The position numbers were made by a program, and so were the translations under genes. A stretch of DNA of 46,844 nucleotides from Paludibacter sp. (GTDB lineage: Bacteria; Bacteroidota; Bacteroidia; Bacteroidales; Paludibacteraceae): the NCBI GenBank assembly GCA_027450045.1, contig DAIDKM010000019.1, positions 1-46,844 on the forward strand, read 5' to 3'. Shown here piece by piece: positions 9,558 to 17,375 of the stretch. The stretch's first letter is position 1; each line of letters starts with the position of its first letter. Under the pieces are notes generated by a model. That model saw only the letters and a program-made list of their open reading frames with translations. It searched no databases and was not told the DNA's origin.

Positions 9558-10721
9558 ATGATTGATTTCAACGGTTTTACGTTTCACAAAAGTCGCTTGC
9601 CTAAAGAATTCGGAGAGCAGGATGCTTTTTTCAAAGAACTTGAAAAATCATTTTATGCCGATGTGCGACACTCAGAAAAAGCAAAAGCTTATTTTGGGCA
9701 ATTCAATGCCAGACACATTGAATATTTTATGGAAAGCTATGCTCGAAAAAAAGTCGAATTAGCTAAATCGTATGAATATTATAATGAGATTCTCCGTGAA
9801 AAAGAGGACTATGAATTGAGTTTTCATAAAAGGGCGGAGAGCGCTTTACATGCCATTCTACAGAAAAAGTTGTTTAACCTGCAACTGCTTTGGCGAGCCG
9901 GACAAAAACAGATTGATGAAGTCGATATTTGCTATGACTTTCATTTTTGGGAAAATCATATTGCGTCCTGTCCGTTTATTCCAACCATTGAGCAATATGA
10001 AAAGGAGGTTTTGAAAGAATATCTTCTCACGGCTAATGAGTTTGATGAAGAGATAGATTCGCCGATGTATATATCGTGGCAGGATTACGAGGAGTTTACC
10101 CGAAAGGATGAGCGTGGGCATATGCAAGATATGCCTGCTTGGTATGATTTCTATGATAGCCGAATGGGTACTGGAGGTTTACTTAACTTACCCAATTTGA
10201 AAGAAGAGAAAGAAAAATTTTATTTGAGACTCGTTCATGAAAAAAAAGGAATACATCCTGTTTCATCTGTAAATGAGGATAATAGACCTTTATTAATAGG
10301 GATGGGCGATGAACTCATTGCATTTGCCAAATTCTTTGAATCGGATAAATATTTTATTCAACTCTTTAAGGGATTTGAAATTAAATATAATAAGGAAAGC
10401 CGGATACCTTTTCCTGAAGATATTGAAATGGCTATAGCTGTTTTGTCATCTGCTGACAGACCGATTTATCTTCCATCACATCTCAACTGGAACGAAGCCA
10501 TTGTGTCTGCCGCAAAAAAATACAACAACATTAAAATTGCTGAAGCATTGGATGTTGTCTATGAAGAATATAGAATGTTTAATGAACTGGGTTTGTCATT
10601 CAGAGAAAGCGTGGAGAAAATTAAAAAAATCTACGAAGAAGATGATATTGCTCAAATGACGCGAAAAGTCATTCTTCAGGGAAGATTGATAAACGGTGAG
10701 CCTGAAGATTTTAATTATTGA
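9558..10721 (+). CDS. Unrecognised 387-residue soluble protein
   Basis: I do not recognise this family. The product is charged and soluble-looking, with no signal peptide or membrane segment. The first 110 residues are rich in Lys, Glu and aromatic residues and probably helical. The middle is acidic (EFDEEIDSPMYISWQDYEEF), followed by MPAWYDFYDSRMGTGGLL. The C-terminal third contains AIAVLSSADRPIYLPSHLNW and an amphipathic stretch that includes SFRESVEKIKKIYEEDD. The length and ordinary codon use argue for a real gene. It is 59 bases beyond the SDR gene on the same strand and convergent with the sterol-reductase-like gene, so context says little about its role. Confidence 0.75.
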   Translation: MIDFNGFTFHKSRLPKEFGEQDAFFKELEKSFYADVRHSEKAKAYFGQFNARHIEYFMESYARKKVELAKSYEYYNEILREKEDYELSFHKRAESALHAILQKKLFNLQLLWRAGQKQIDEVDICYDFHFWENHIASCPFIPTIEQYEKEVLKEYLLTANEFDEEIDSPMYISWQDYEEFTRKDERGHMQDMPAWYDFYDSRMGTGGLLNLPNLKEEKEKFYLRLVHEKKGIHPVSSVNEDNRPLLIGMGDELIAFAKFFESDKYFIQLFKGFEIKYNKESRIPFPEDIEMAIAVLSSADRPIYLPSHLNWNEAIVSAAKKYNNIKIAEALDVVYEEYRMFNELGLSFRESVEKIKKIYEEDDIAQMTRKVILQGRLINGEPEDFNY

Positions 10722-10778
10722 GTTCGTAACGCCTGACAACGGCACTATTCTTCAAAATGTCCAATCCCCTTGTTGAAA

Positions 10779-11858
10779 TCAATAGATAAAAGGAATGATG
10801 CGGTAAGGAACTTTTTGTTTGTATTCATTCCATAAAGCACCGTATTTCAGCTCACATCGCATGTCGTCGTCTTTCTGACGGGGAAATAAGAGCGCCACAT
10901 AATACAACGGATATAACCATGGCCAGATAAGCGTTGGATAGCCGGTGCAAAGGATAATGCCCATGCCCATGAGTATCTCGCCTAAATAATTCACGTGTCG
11001 GCTGACTCCCCAAAACCCATTGATTAATAAAGTTTTATTGCCATCAGTGATGGTTTTCGGAATAATGCCAAGAAAAGGCTTCTCTGGATTTTTCTTAAAG
11101 AAATACTTTTGCAAGTTAGCGCCTCGGGAGAGTCCCCAACCGGTAAAGAAAATAAGGCCATAAATGCCAAACAACCATGTTGGTGTATGTGGATTGGGCA
11201 AATCGACCGTTGACCAAAGGGAGATGGCATAGAAATAGGGATAAAAAACAAGGCATCCCCATGCTAATTTGAATCCAACCCTTTCGGCAAATAAATCGTA
11301 TGTATATAGATGCACTTCTTCGAAGGTCAAATAGTCGATTACAAAATAAGTGACCAAAATGGTTGTCAGATAAATTCCGGGCGAAGCGTGTATCCCGTAC
11401 AACATCCAGTGATGGGCGGTGAAACTCAGTACATTCAGTTCTAACAGAATGGCTCCGGCTAAGTACAACCACATTTTCGCATCTATTCGTCCACTCAGCA
11501 GTTGCAGGTTTTCTACCCTTCCCAAATAGAAATCAGACAAAAACGATTTTTTGATGCGAGAGTAGGGTAACACAACGGCTAAGCTAACGATAATTCCAAA
11601 AGTAAAAGCGCCTGCTAATTCGTACCAACGATATTGGTAAAGCCAGTCGCAGGAAAGGATATGGTAGCATCCCAATAAAAGCCATAACACAACCATCACA
11701 AAAAAGACGAGAATTCCATTAAGATGGTACCTCATTCTTGTGGTAGAATCGGGTCTCGTAACATAACCAGTTACCCAGTGTCCGGGTAATAAAGCATTTA
11801 AGGCAAATATTACCAGATAAATGAACGTTGGCACGAAGAAGGCAATCGTTTTGTCCAT
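10779..11858 (-). CDS. ERG4/ERG24-family (sterol reductase-like) integral membrane protein
   Basis: 359 residues with eight or more hydrophobic segments. The C-terminal third carries the family signature: GFWGVSRHVNYLGEI (the usual form is GWWG..RHPNYLGD), then DDDMRCELKYGALWNEYK and VPYRIIPFIY at the very end, which matches the C-terminus of delta-14 and 7-dehydrocholesterol reductases and the lamin B receptor. These enzymes reduce sterol double bonds with NADPH in membranes. The usual Pro of RHPNY is Val here and the HR..RDE motif is altered to RQKDDD. Most Bacteroidota make no sterols, so the substrate may be another isoprenoid or an unrelated lipid. The gene sits 66 bases downstream of the cysteine peptidase, separated by a hairpin. 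Confidence 0.82.
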   Translation of the reverse strand: MDKTIAFFVPTFIYLVIFALNALLPGHWVTGYVTRPDSTTRMRYHLNGILVFFVMVVLWLLLGCYHILSCDWLYQYRWYELAGAFTFGIIVSLAVVLPYSRIKKSFLSDFYLGRVENLQLLSGRIDAKMWLYLAGAILLELNVLSFTAHHWMLYGIHASPGIYLTTILVTYFVIDYLTFEEVHLYTYDLFAERVGFKLAWGCLVFYPYFYAISLWSTVDLPNPHTPTWLFGIYGLIFFTGWGLSRGANLQKYFFKKNPEKPFLGIIPKTITDGNKTLLINGFWGVSRHVNYLGEILMGMGIILCTGYPTLIWPWLYPLYYVALLFPRQKDDDMRCELKYGALWNEYKQKVPYRIIPFIY

Positions 11859-11873
11859 TGGAGTAGGTAATTA

Positions 11874-11908
11874 TAGTGAAGCCTTCACGTTAAATGAGGG
11901 CTTCACTA
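11874..11908 (-). terminator. Hairpin between the C1B peptidase and the sterol-reductase-like gene
   Basis: Perfect 10-bp arms at 11874-11883 and 11899-11908 with a 15-base loop lie just past the peptidase stop on the minus strand. The following bases are only moderately T-rich, so termination is probably incomplete. Confidence 0.45.
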
Positions 11909-11924
11909 CTTTTGAATAGCAAGA

Positions 11925-13121
11925 TTAGAATCCGAGTTTTTGGCGAATGGGAGCTGGAACTGCTGCTTTGTTAATGGCAATATCAATGGTTTTGTAACGA
12001 ACGTAGGCTTCGGAAACATACCAGATACCTTTGTATTTGTTTTCGGTGCCCCATGAGTTTTTCACCATATAATATTTTGTACCGTTTTGATCTTTGGCTA
12101 TACCAAAAATTTGCATGCCATGATCGTCCGTTGTTTCATAATTATCAAACGCTTTTTGACGCATTTCTTGGGTAATCACTTTTTCGGGAACAGGTTTGGT
12201 CACTTTATAAACTAATTCGTCGCGTTCTTTTGGCGTCATTGCGATCCATGTGGCTTCGTCGGTTCCGGCAGGACAAACGTTAGGATTTACATCCGGTACT
12301 ACCCCGATGCCTTGACGTGTGAATCCCTTTTCGCTTACGTCGGCAGCCCAGCCTACAGTGTATCCGTTATTGATGGCGTTGTCGATGGTTGCCATCAGGC
12401 TGTCCAAAGGCACGTTGTATGATTGCGCCCAGCGCCAGTTGTCTTCAATTTCAATGGCAAAAGGTTTGTAAAAAGGGTGGTGCGTAAACGAAGTGATGGA
12501 TACATAGTCATCCATATTAAGACCTAATGAAGTGGCAAAGGATTTTGGCGTGTATTGAACTCCTTGATAAGTAAATGTTTGGGGAATAGATCCAAGATAA
12601 GCGGTAAGAATACCTTTAAAGCCATTTAACCAAGCAGTGGATAAATGTTTGTTCGGATCGGCGATGATAGCGTTGACGTAGGCCAACGTGGTGGCATCCA
12701 ATTCGCCGTGATTGTTGAGGGTGTCGCCGTAGTTAAGCCCTTCCATGACTGATGCGGGAACAATGCCATATTTCTTGATGATATCGAATACATCCCAAAA
12801 CTCGCCACCGGCGCCAAAATTGAGTTTTCCGTGCATCCGTACATACTTGACAGCTTTTTGTTGATATTCATGATCGACTATAAACATTTCTGATAGATCA
12901 TAAGCAGGTTTGCCTATGCGCAGCAATTCGGATTCTAAAAAGCCAAGGCCTGAGTAATCCCAGCAAGTGCCTGAATTGGCTTGATTTTTGACAGATGTGA
13001 TCGGATTTGCTTTCACTGTAGTAAATACAAACCCTTCTTTTACAGGAGTTTTTTTCGTTTCGCGTGCCATCGTGATGCTGACAACAAACGTCAGAATCGC
13101 GAACAAGGTCATTTTTTTCAT
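11925..13121 (-). CDS. Exported C1B-family cysteine peptidase (aminopeptidase C / bleomycin hydrolase-like)
   Basis: 398 residues from the ATG at 13121; an upstream in-frame TTG two codons earlier is less likely. The N-terminus MKKMTLFAILTFVVSITMA is a signal peptide, so the enzyme is exported to the periplasm or beyond, unlike cytoplasmic PepC. The papain-type active site is visible: Gln47 and Cys53 in NQANSGTCWDYSG, His334 in DDHGMQIFG and Asn355 in VKNSWGTEN. The family trims peptides from the N-terminus, often as a hexamer with internal active sites. The motif is GTCWDY rather than the common GRCWMF/GRCWLF. No operon partner is evident beyond the downstream sterol-reductase-like gene. Confidence 0.88.
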   Translation of the reverse strand: MKKMTLFAILTFVVSITMARETKKTPVKEGFVFTTVKANPITSVKNQANSGTCWDYSGLGFLESELLRIGKPAYDLSEMFIVDHEYQQKAVKYVRMHGKLNFGAGGEFWDVFDIIKKYGIVPASVMEGLNYGDTLNNHGELDATTLAYVNAIIADPNKHLSTAWLNGFKGILTAYLGSIPQTFTYQGVQYTPKSFATSLGLNMDDYVSITSFTHHPFYKPFAIEIEDNWRWAQSYNVPLDSLMATIDNAINNGYTVGWAADVSEKGFTRQGIGVVPDVNPNVCPAGTDEATWIAMTPKERDELVYKVTKPVPEKVITQEMRQKAFDNYETTDDHGMQIFGIAKDQNGTKYYMVKNSWGTENKYKGIWYVSEAYVRYKTIDIAINKAAVPAPIRQKLGF

Positions 13122-13578
13122 AAGCAATTTGAGTTAAAATGAGACAAAAAACATTGATACTTATTTTATCAAGCAAGTGTAACAAGTTTGAAATAGGTGC
13201 TTTAAACCTATCATTTGGCTTGTGACGCATGGTATGGATTGACAAAGATAGAATTTCCTTTTGAAAAATAAGTTGTTTTGCCCTTCTCTGCAATGTTAAG
13301 CGTCTGGAAATCGATGTTTATATGTTGCTAATGGCTGAAAATGAGATAAAAATGTTCTCTGGAAAAATGGTTATCTTTGCGATCTAATTTTTTCAGTGTC
13401 GTGCGTAAAAAATTATGGTTGCGGTTAGGCAGTGTATAATTATTCCCTTAACTTTGTACGCAAAGGAGGAATAAAGAAATTATTCCGTAAATACAATATA
13501 ATTAATTGGTTAGTTATGAAATGATTCTCACAGTTTCGGGAAGAGTTCCATCTGACCTTGTTGTAAAAAAAATTGCAC
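13122..13578. other. Divergent intergenic region between the peptidase and mce
   Basis: 457 bases without a convincing gene. On the minus strand TATCTTTG (13243-13250 complement) fits the -7 box for the peptidase. On the plus strand TATCTTTG (13372-13379) and TAACTTTG (13449-13456) fit -7 boxes for the epimerase operon. None has an ideally spaced -33 element. A GGAGG at 13464-13470 is not next to any start codon. Confidence 0.4.
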
Positions 13579-13986
13579 ATGAATCCATCACACATTGAAC
13601 ACATTGGCATTGCTGTCAAAGATCTTGACGTTGCCATTTCGTACTACGAGAAATTGTTAGGCAGCAAATGTTATGCTGTTGAAGAAGTTGCTGATCAAAA
13701 AGTAAAGACGGCTTTTTTCAAAATCGGGCAAACCAAGATTGAACTTTTAGCTTCCACTGACCCCGAAGGGCCTGTTGGTAAGTTTCTTGAGAAAAAAGGC
13801 GAAGGCGTGCATCATATTGCCTTTGCCGTCGAAGGTCTTCAAGAGCAATTGACTCTTTTGGCCGAAGAGGGGATGCAACTTATCGACAAGACTCCACGAA
13901 AAGGAGCTGAAGGGTTAAACATCGCTTTTCTTCATCCGAAATCTACCTTTGGCGTCTTAACCGAACTCTGCGAGCATCCTGAATAA
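13579..13986 (+). CDS. mce: Methylmalonyl-CoA epimerase
   Basis: 135 residues from the ATG at 13579; the frame also opens two codons earlier at a TTG, which is less likely. It is a single vicinal-oxygen-chelate protein. Metal ligands appear as His8 in IEHIGIAV, His79 in GVHHIAFAV and Glu129 in GVLTELCE. The enzyme interconverts (S)- and (R)-methylmalonyl-CoA, linking the mutase to decarboxylation or transcarboxylation in propionate metabolism. It heads an operon-like run with the carboxyltransferase 87 bases downstream, the small protein and the biotin carrier. Two candidate -7 boxes lie upstream. Confidence 0.95.
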   Translation: MNPSHIEHIGIAVKDLDVAISYYEKLLGSKCYAVEEVADQKVKTAFFKIGQTKIELLASTDPEGPVGKFLEKKGEGVHHIAFAVEGLQEQLTLLAEEGMQLIDKTPRKGAEGLNIAFLHPKSTFGVLTELCEHPE

Positions 13987-14073
13987 GATAAGGATCGGTA
14001 TCAGATACAATAATGGAGGGTAAGTCCTCGTTTTTTATTACGAATCTCATTTCTAATCAAAAATTTATTTCTT

Positions 14074-15627
14074 ATGAGCAATCAACTCAATAAAGTACAA
14101 GAACTCATTGATTTGCGTGCTAAGGCGCGCTTAGGTGGTGGTCAAAAACGAATTGATTCACAACATAAAAAGGGAAAATACACGGCACGCGAACGCATCA
14201 CCATGTTGCTCGACGAGGGGAGTTTCGAGGAGTTTGATATGTTTCTCCAACATCGTTGTACCAATTTCGGCATGGAGAAAGAGAGCTATCTTGGCGATGG
14301 TGTGGTTACCGGTTGTGGAACCATTGAAGGACGTTTGGTGTATATCTTTGCACAGGATTTCACTGTGTTTGGAGGTTCTCTCTCTGAAACCATGGCGTTG
14401 AAAATCTGTAAAGTAATGGATCAGGCCATGAAGATGGGCGCTCCGGTGATTGGAGTTAATGATTCGGGCGGTGCTCGTATTCAGGAAGGTATCAATGCGT
14501 TAGCCGGATATGGAGAAATTTTCCAACGCAATATTATGGCTTCGGGAGTAGTACCTCAGATTTCGGCTATTTTTGGTCCTTCTGCTGGTGGTGCTGTTTA
14601 TTCTCCTGCATTGACTGATTTTACGATTATGACTAAAGGTTCCAGTTATATGTTTTTGACAGGCCCGAAAGTGGTAAAAACCGTAACCGGAGAAGATGTT
14701 TCGCAAGAACAACTTGGTGGAGCTAGTGTACATGCTTCCAAATCAGGCGTAGCTCATTTCGCTGTTGATGCTGAAGAAGATGGCGTGGCTTTGATTCGTC
14801 ATTTGCTTAGTTTCATTCCTCAAAATAATCTGGAAGAGGCTCCTTTAAAACCATGTGAAGATCCGATTGACCGGATGGACGACGCCTTGAATGAGGTGAT
14901 TCCTGATAATCCCAACAAACCGTATGATATGTACGAAGTGATTGGTAGCATTATCGACAATGGAGAATTTCTCGAGGTGCATCGCGATTATGCAAAAAAT
15001 ATGATTGTTGGCTTTGCTCGTTTCAATGGAATGTCTGTTGGAATTGTTGCAAACCAGCCTAAAGTGCTTGCCGGTGTGCTTGACTCAAATGCTTCGCGTA
15101 AAGCGGCTCGTTTTGTTCGTTTTTGCGATGCTTTCAATATTCCATTGGTTACATTGGTGGATGTCCCGGGATTTTTGCCGGGTACCGGACAAGAGTATAA
15201 CGGTGTGATTTTGCATGGCGCTAAATTGCTTTATGCTTATGGTGAAGCAACGGTTCCAAAAGTCACTGTGACGTTGCGCAAAGCTTATGGAGGCGCTTAC
15301 ATCGTGATGAGCTCCAAACATCTTCGCAGCGATATGAATTATGCTTGGCCAACTGCCGAAATTGCAGTAATGGGCGCTTCGGGTGCTATTGAAGTGCTTT
15401 ATGCCAAAGAAGCCGCAAATGCAGAAGACCCGGCAGCCTTTGTTGCACAAAAGGAGCAAGAGTATCGTGATGCATTTTCAAACCCGTACAGTGCTGCACG
15501 CTATGGTTATATTGACGATGTTATTGAACCTCGTAATACCCGTTTCCGTGTTATCAGAGCGTTGCAACAATTAGCTACCAAAAAGGTGGTTAATCCTTCG
15601 AAGAAACATGGGAATTTGCCATTATAA
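14074..15627 (+). CDS. mmdA: Methylmalonyl-CoA decarboxylase/propionyl-CoA carboxylase carboxyltransferase subunit
   Basis: 517 residues, full length for the biotin-dependent carboxyltransferase family with two crotonase-fold halves. Seen in order: [17 protein letters not shown] near the start, [20 protein letters not shown] and [16 protein letters not shown] (CoA and oxyanion region of the N half), [14 protein letters not shown] and [16 protein letters not shown] (C half), and [20 protein letters not shown]. It transfers CO2 between methylmalonyl-CoA or propionyl-CoA and the biotin carried on MmdC. With mce and the biotin carrier beside it, and no biotin carboxylase, the decarboxylase or transcarboxylase direction (propionate formation) is favoured over ATP-driven carboxylation. 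Confidence 0.93.
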   Translation: MSNQLNKVQELIDLRAKARLGGGQKRIDSQHKKGKYTARERITMLLDEGSFEEFDMFLQHRCTNFGMEKESYLGDGVVTGCGTIEGRLVYIFAQDFTVFGGSLSETMALKICKVMDQAMKMGAPVIGVNDSGGARIQEGINALAGYGEIFQRNIMASGVVPQISAIFGPSAGGAVYSPALTDFTIMTKGSSYMFLTGPKVVKTVTGEDVSQEQLGGASVHASKSGVAHFAVDAEEDGVALIRHLLSFIPQNNLEEAPLKPCEDPIDRMDDALNEVIPDNPNKPYDMYEVIGSIIDNGEFLEVHRDYAKNMIVGFARFNGMSVGIVANQPKVLAGVLDSNASRKAARFVRFCDAFNIPLVTLVDVPGFLPGTGQEYNGVILHGAKLLYAYGEATVPKVTVTLRKAYGGAYIVMSSKHLRSDMNYAWPTAEIAVMGASGAIEVLYAKEAANAEDPAAFVAQKEQEYRDAFSNPYSAARYGYIDDVIEPRNTRFRVIRALQQLATKKVVNPSKKHGNLPL

Positions 15628-15648
15628 CAGTTCTAATTCGTTGAATTT

Positions 15649-15834
15649 ATGAAAAATGTAGAAATAGAAGGTGCTGTTTTGGCTGCCATCGGGTTAGCTT
15701 TGCACGAAATGGCTGATGAGGTACATGATATCGAAAGCAACGTGCTGACTATTCAATATAACAACTTTGGTTATTCTCCCTGGAGTTCCAAGGCATTGTT
15801 GATGCGTCAGCCATTACAGGTAAAAAAACATTGA
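15649..15834 (+). CDS. Small conserved protein of methylmalonyl-CoA decarboxylase clusters
   Basis: 61 residues, 21 bases after mmdA. The product reads EGAVLAAIGLALHEM near the start, ESNVLTIQ in the middle, SPWSSKALLMRQ and a basic end. From memory, short proteins with the same layout (an AAI.LAL helix, a SNVLTI strand, a W.SK...R tail) sit at this place in other Bacteroidota clusters. There is no strong membrane anchor of the OadG type, so calling it the gamma or delta subunit is tentative. It could be an assembly factor linking carboxyltransferase and carrier. Position between mmdA and the biotin carrier is the main evidence for its role. Confidence 0.75.
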   Translation: MKNVEIEGAVLAAIGLALHEMADEVHDIESNVLTIQYNNFGYSPWSSKALLMRQPLQVKKH

Positions 15835-16017
15835 TTCTTGTGTGCATCAACTGTATGTTTGGTGTCAGACAATGCAAATGTAATTACAATGATTCAATTA
15901 CTTAAATAACTTATTTTCACGTGGTATGAAACGAGCATGTATTAATGATTCGTCAATGACGATGAATTTGTAAACGAGTTCCATATGACCATAATGTAAA
16001 AAATAAAATAAATTCAT

Positions 16018-16434
16018 ATGAAAGAATATTCATATAAAATTAATGGACAGGAATACAAAGTCAACGTTGTTAGTGTTGAAGATTCCGTAGCGTCCCTCGA
16101 AGTGAATGGAGTTGCTTATCAGGTTGAAATGGAAAAACCTGTTAAAGCTGTGCCCCAAGCTATCGTTCGCCCTGTAGTATCCGTTGCTCAAACAGCTTCT
16201 TCTGCTTCAGCAGGCGAAGTAGCAGGAGCTATCAAGTCCCCACTGCCAGGAGTGATTCTTGACATTGCAGTGAAAGTGGGCGATGTTGTGAAAATGGGAC
16301 AGAAAGTGTTGTTGCTGGAAGCCATGAAAATGGAAAATGTCATCAATGCAGATCATGATGGGAAGGTGCTTGAAATAAAAGTTTCCAAAGGTGATTCTGT
16401 GCTTGAAGGTGTTGATTTAATGGTTATTGGATAA
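16018..16434 (+). CDS. mmdC: Biotin carboxyl carrier protein of methylmalonyl-CoA decarboxylase
   Basis: 138 residues. A short N-terminal domain (YKINGQEYKV) is followed by a Pro/Ala/Ser-rich linker (about 45-70) and a biotinyl domain with the biotinylation motif EAMKMEN; the acceptor is Lys104. The domain ends at the expected place after VSKGDSVLEG. It shuttles CO2 as carboxybiotin from the carboxyltransferase to a partner. In sodium-pumping decarboxylases that partner is a membrane beta subunit, which is not adjacent here. The 183-base gap before it holds no clear gene or good promoter. A hairpin terminator follows 47 bases downstream, so this is the end of the unit. Confidence 0.94.
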   Translation: MKEYSYKINGQEYKVNVVSVEDSVASLEVNGVAYQVEMEKPVKAVPQAIVRPVVSVAQTASSASAGEVAGAIKSPLPGVILDIAVKVGDVVKMGQKVLLLEAMKMENVINADHDGKVLEIKVSKGDSVLEGVDLMVIG

Positions 16435-16481
16435 TTGTTTTTGATACTTTATTCTTTGAATCAGAACTTTAAATTCAAAAC

Positions 16482-16514
16482 AAAAAAAGAGGAACTTTGC
16501 GTCCTCTTTTTTTT
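16482..16514 (+). terminator. Intrinsic terminator after mmdC
   Basis: A/T-extended arms at 16482-16493 and 16502-16514 around an 8-base loop, with the core AGAGGA/TCCTCT and a run of eight T. It ends the methylmalonyl-CoA unit. Confidence 0.8.
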
Positions 16515-16524
16515 GTTACATTTG
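16496..16524 (+). promoter_or_regulatory. Candidate promoter for the PAP2 gene, embedded in the terminator
   Basis: TTTG at 16496-16499 and TACATTTG at 16517-16524, 17 bases apart, fit the Bacteroidota -33/-7 pattern. The -33 element is the loop of the preceding terminator. The leader would be about 90 bases. Confidence 0.45.
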
Positions 16525-16619
16525 CAGCCATGCTTTAGCGTCAATTGCTAACTCAGTTTGTGAATATGGGGAATCAGAGAATTGATGGGCCCATTCATTT
16601 CAACAATTAAATAATCAAT

Positions 16620-17300
16620 ATGATTTACCCTTTTTTCAATGCGCTGATTGGGTGGGATAAACATCTTTTATTAGCCATCAATGGGTGGCATAGTCCGTGG
16701 GCGGATTCGTTTTTCTGGCTTATGTCGAGTAAACTGTTTCCGGTAGTTTTATCCATTCTGTTACTCTATTTCTTATGGAAGAATAATGGGTTGAGAACAA
16801 TCTGGTATGTACTTTTCCTTGCGTTAACCATTTTGCTTGCCGATCAGATTGCTTCAGGACTTATTAAGCCTCTGGTGGCACGCTTACGCCCTACACATGA
16901 TCCATCGATACAGTCGATGGTTCGCTTAGTTCATAATTATGCTGGCGGTTTGTATGGATTTGTTTCTTCGCATGCCGCTATCACTTTTGGTACATCGTTG
17001 TATGTTAGTTTATTGCTGAGGAAACGATTGCTAATTATTCTGTTTTTTGTTTGGGCTGCCGTGACATCCTATTCACGCATGTACCTTGGCGTTCATTTCC
17101 CACTCGATGTGCTTGGCGGAACTATTGTTGGTTTTTTGTGTGGTGGTTTTAGTTATTATCTTATGACATCGATTGCACATCATTGGAAGCCTGCCTTTGC
17201 GTTAGCGACGCCGGCTCGTATGTCGCCTAAAAATGTTCGTTATTTCTTTTGGATTGGCTTTGGTTTTTTCGCGGTAGTGGTTGTTGCCTGCATATTTTGA
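16620..17300 (+). CDS. PAP2-family membrane phosphatase
   Basis: 226 residues with about five or six membrane spans. All three phosphatidic-acid-phosphatase type 2 motifs are present: KPLVARLRP (motif 1), SSHAAITFG (motif 2, in the PSGH position) and SRMYLGVHFPLDVLGG (motif 3, with catalytic His and supporting Asp). Such enzymes dephosphorylate lipid phosphates on the outer face of the inner membrane. Candidate substrates are undecaprenyl pyrophosphate, phosphatidylglycerol phosphate or lipid A; the sequence alone does not choose. It has its own candidate promoter and is convergent with tig across a shared hairpin. Confidence 0.92.
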   Translation: MIYPFFNALIGWDKHLLLAINGWHSPWADSFFWLMSSKLFPVVLSILLLYFLWKNNGLRTIWYVLFLALTILLADQIASGLIKPLVARLRPTHDPSIQSMVRLVHNYAGGLYGFVSSHAAITFGTSLYVSLLLRKRLLIILFFVWAAVTSYSRMYLGVHFPLDVLGGTIVGFLCGGFSYYLMTSIAHHWKPAFALATPARMSPKNVRYFFWIGFGFFAVVVVACIF

Positions 17301-17308
17301 CACGGGGA

Positions 17309-17355
17309 AAAGAGAAACGGCAAAGCCATATTAAATGACGTTGCCGTTTCTCTTT
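17309..17355. terminator. Bidirectional terminator between the PAP2 gene and tig
   Basis: Perfect 15-bp arms at 17309-17323 and 17341-17355 with a 17-base loop lie between two convergent genes. T-rich sequence follows on the plus strand and the stem has an A/T-rich outer end on both strands, so it can serve both. Confidence 0.75.
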
Positions 17356-17375
17356 CTTTATTTGCTTCGTGATAT

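Noticed and set aside
13440-13637. Minus-strand frame in the mce upstream region
   Set aside because: It overlaps the mce start and the candidate promoters and has no protein-like features.
13987-14073. Terminator between mce and mmdA
   Set aside because: GAGG/CCTC before a T run gives only a 4-bp stem, too weak to call.
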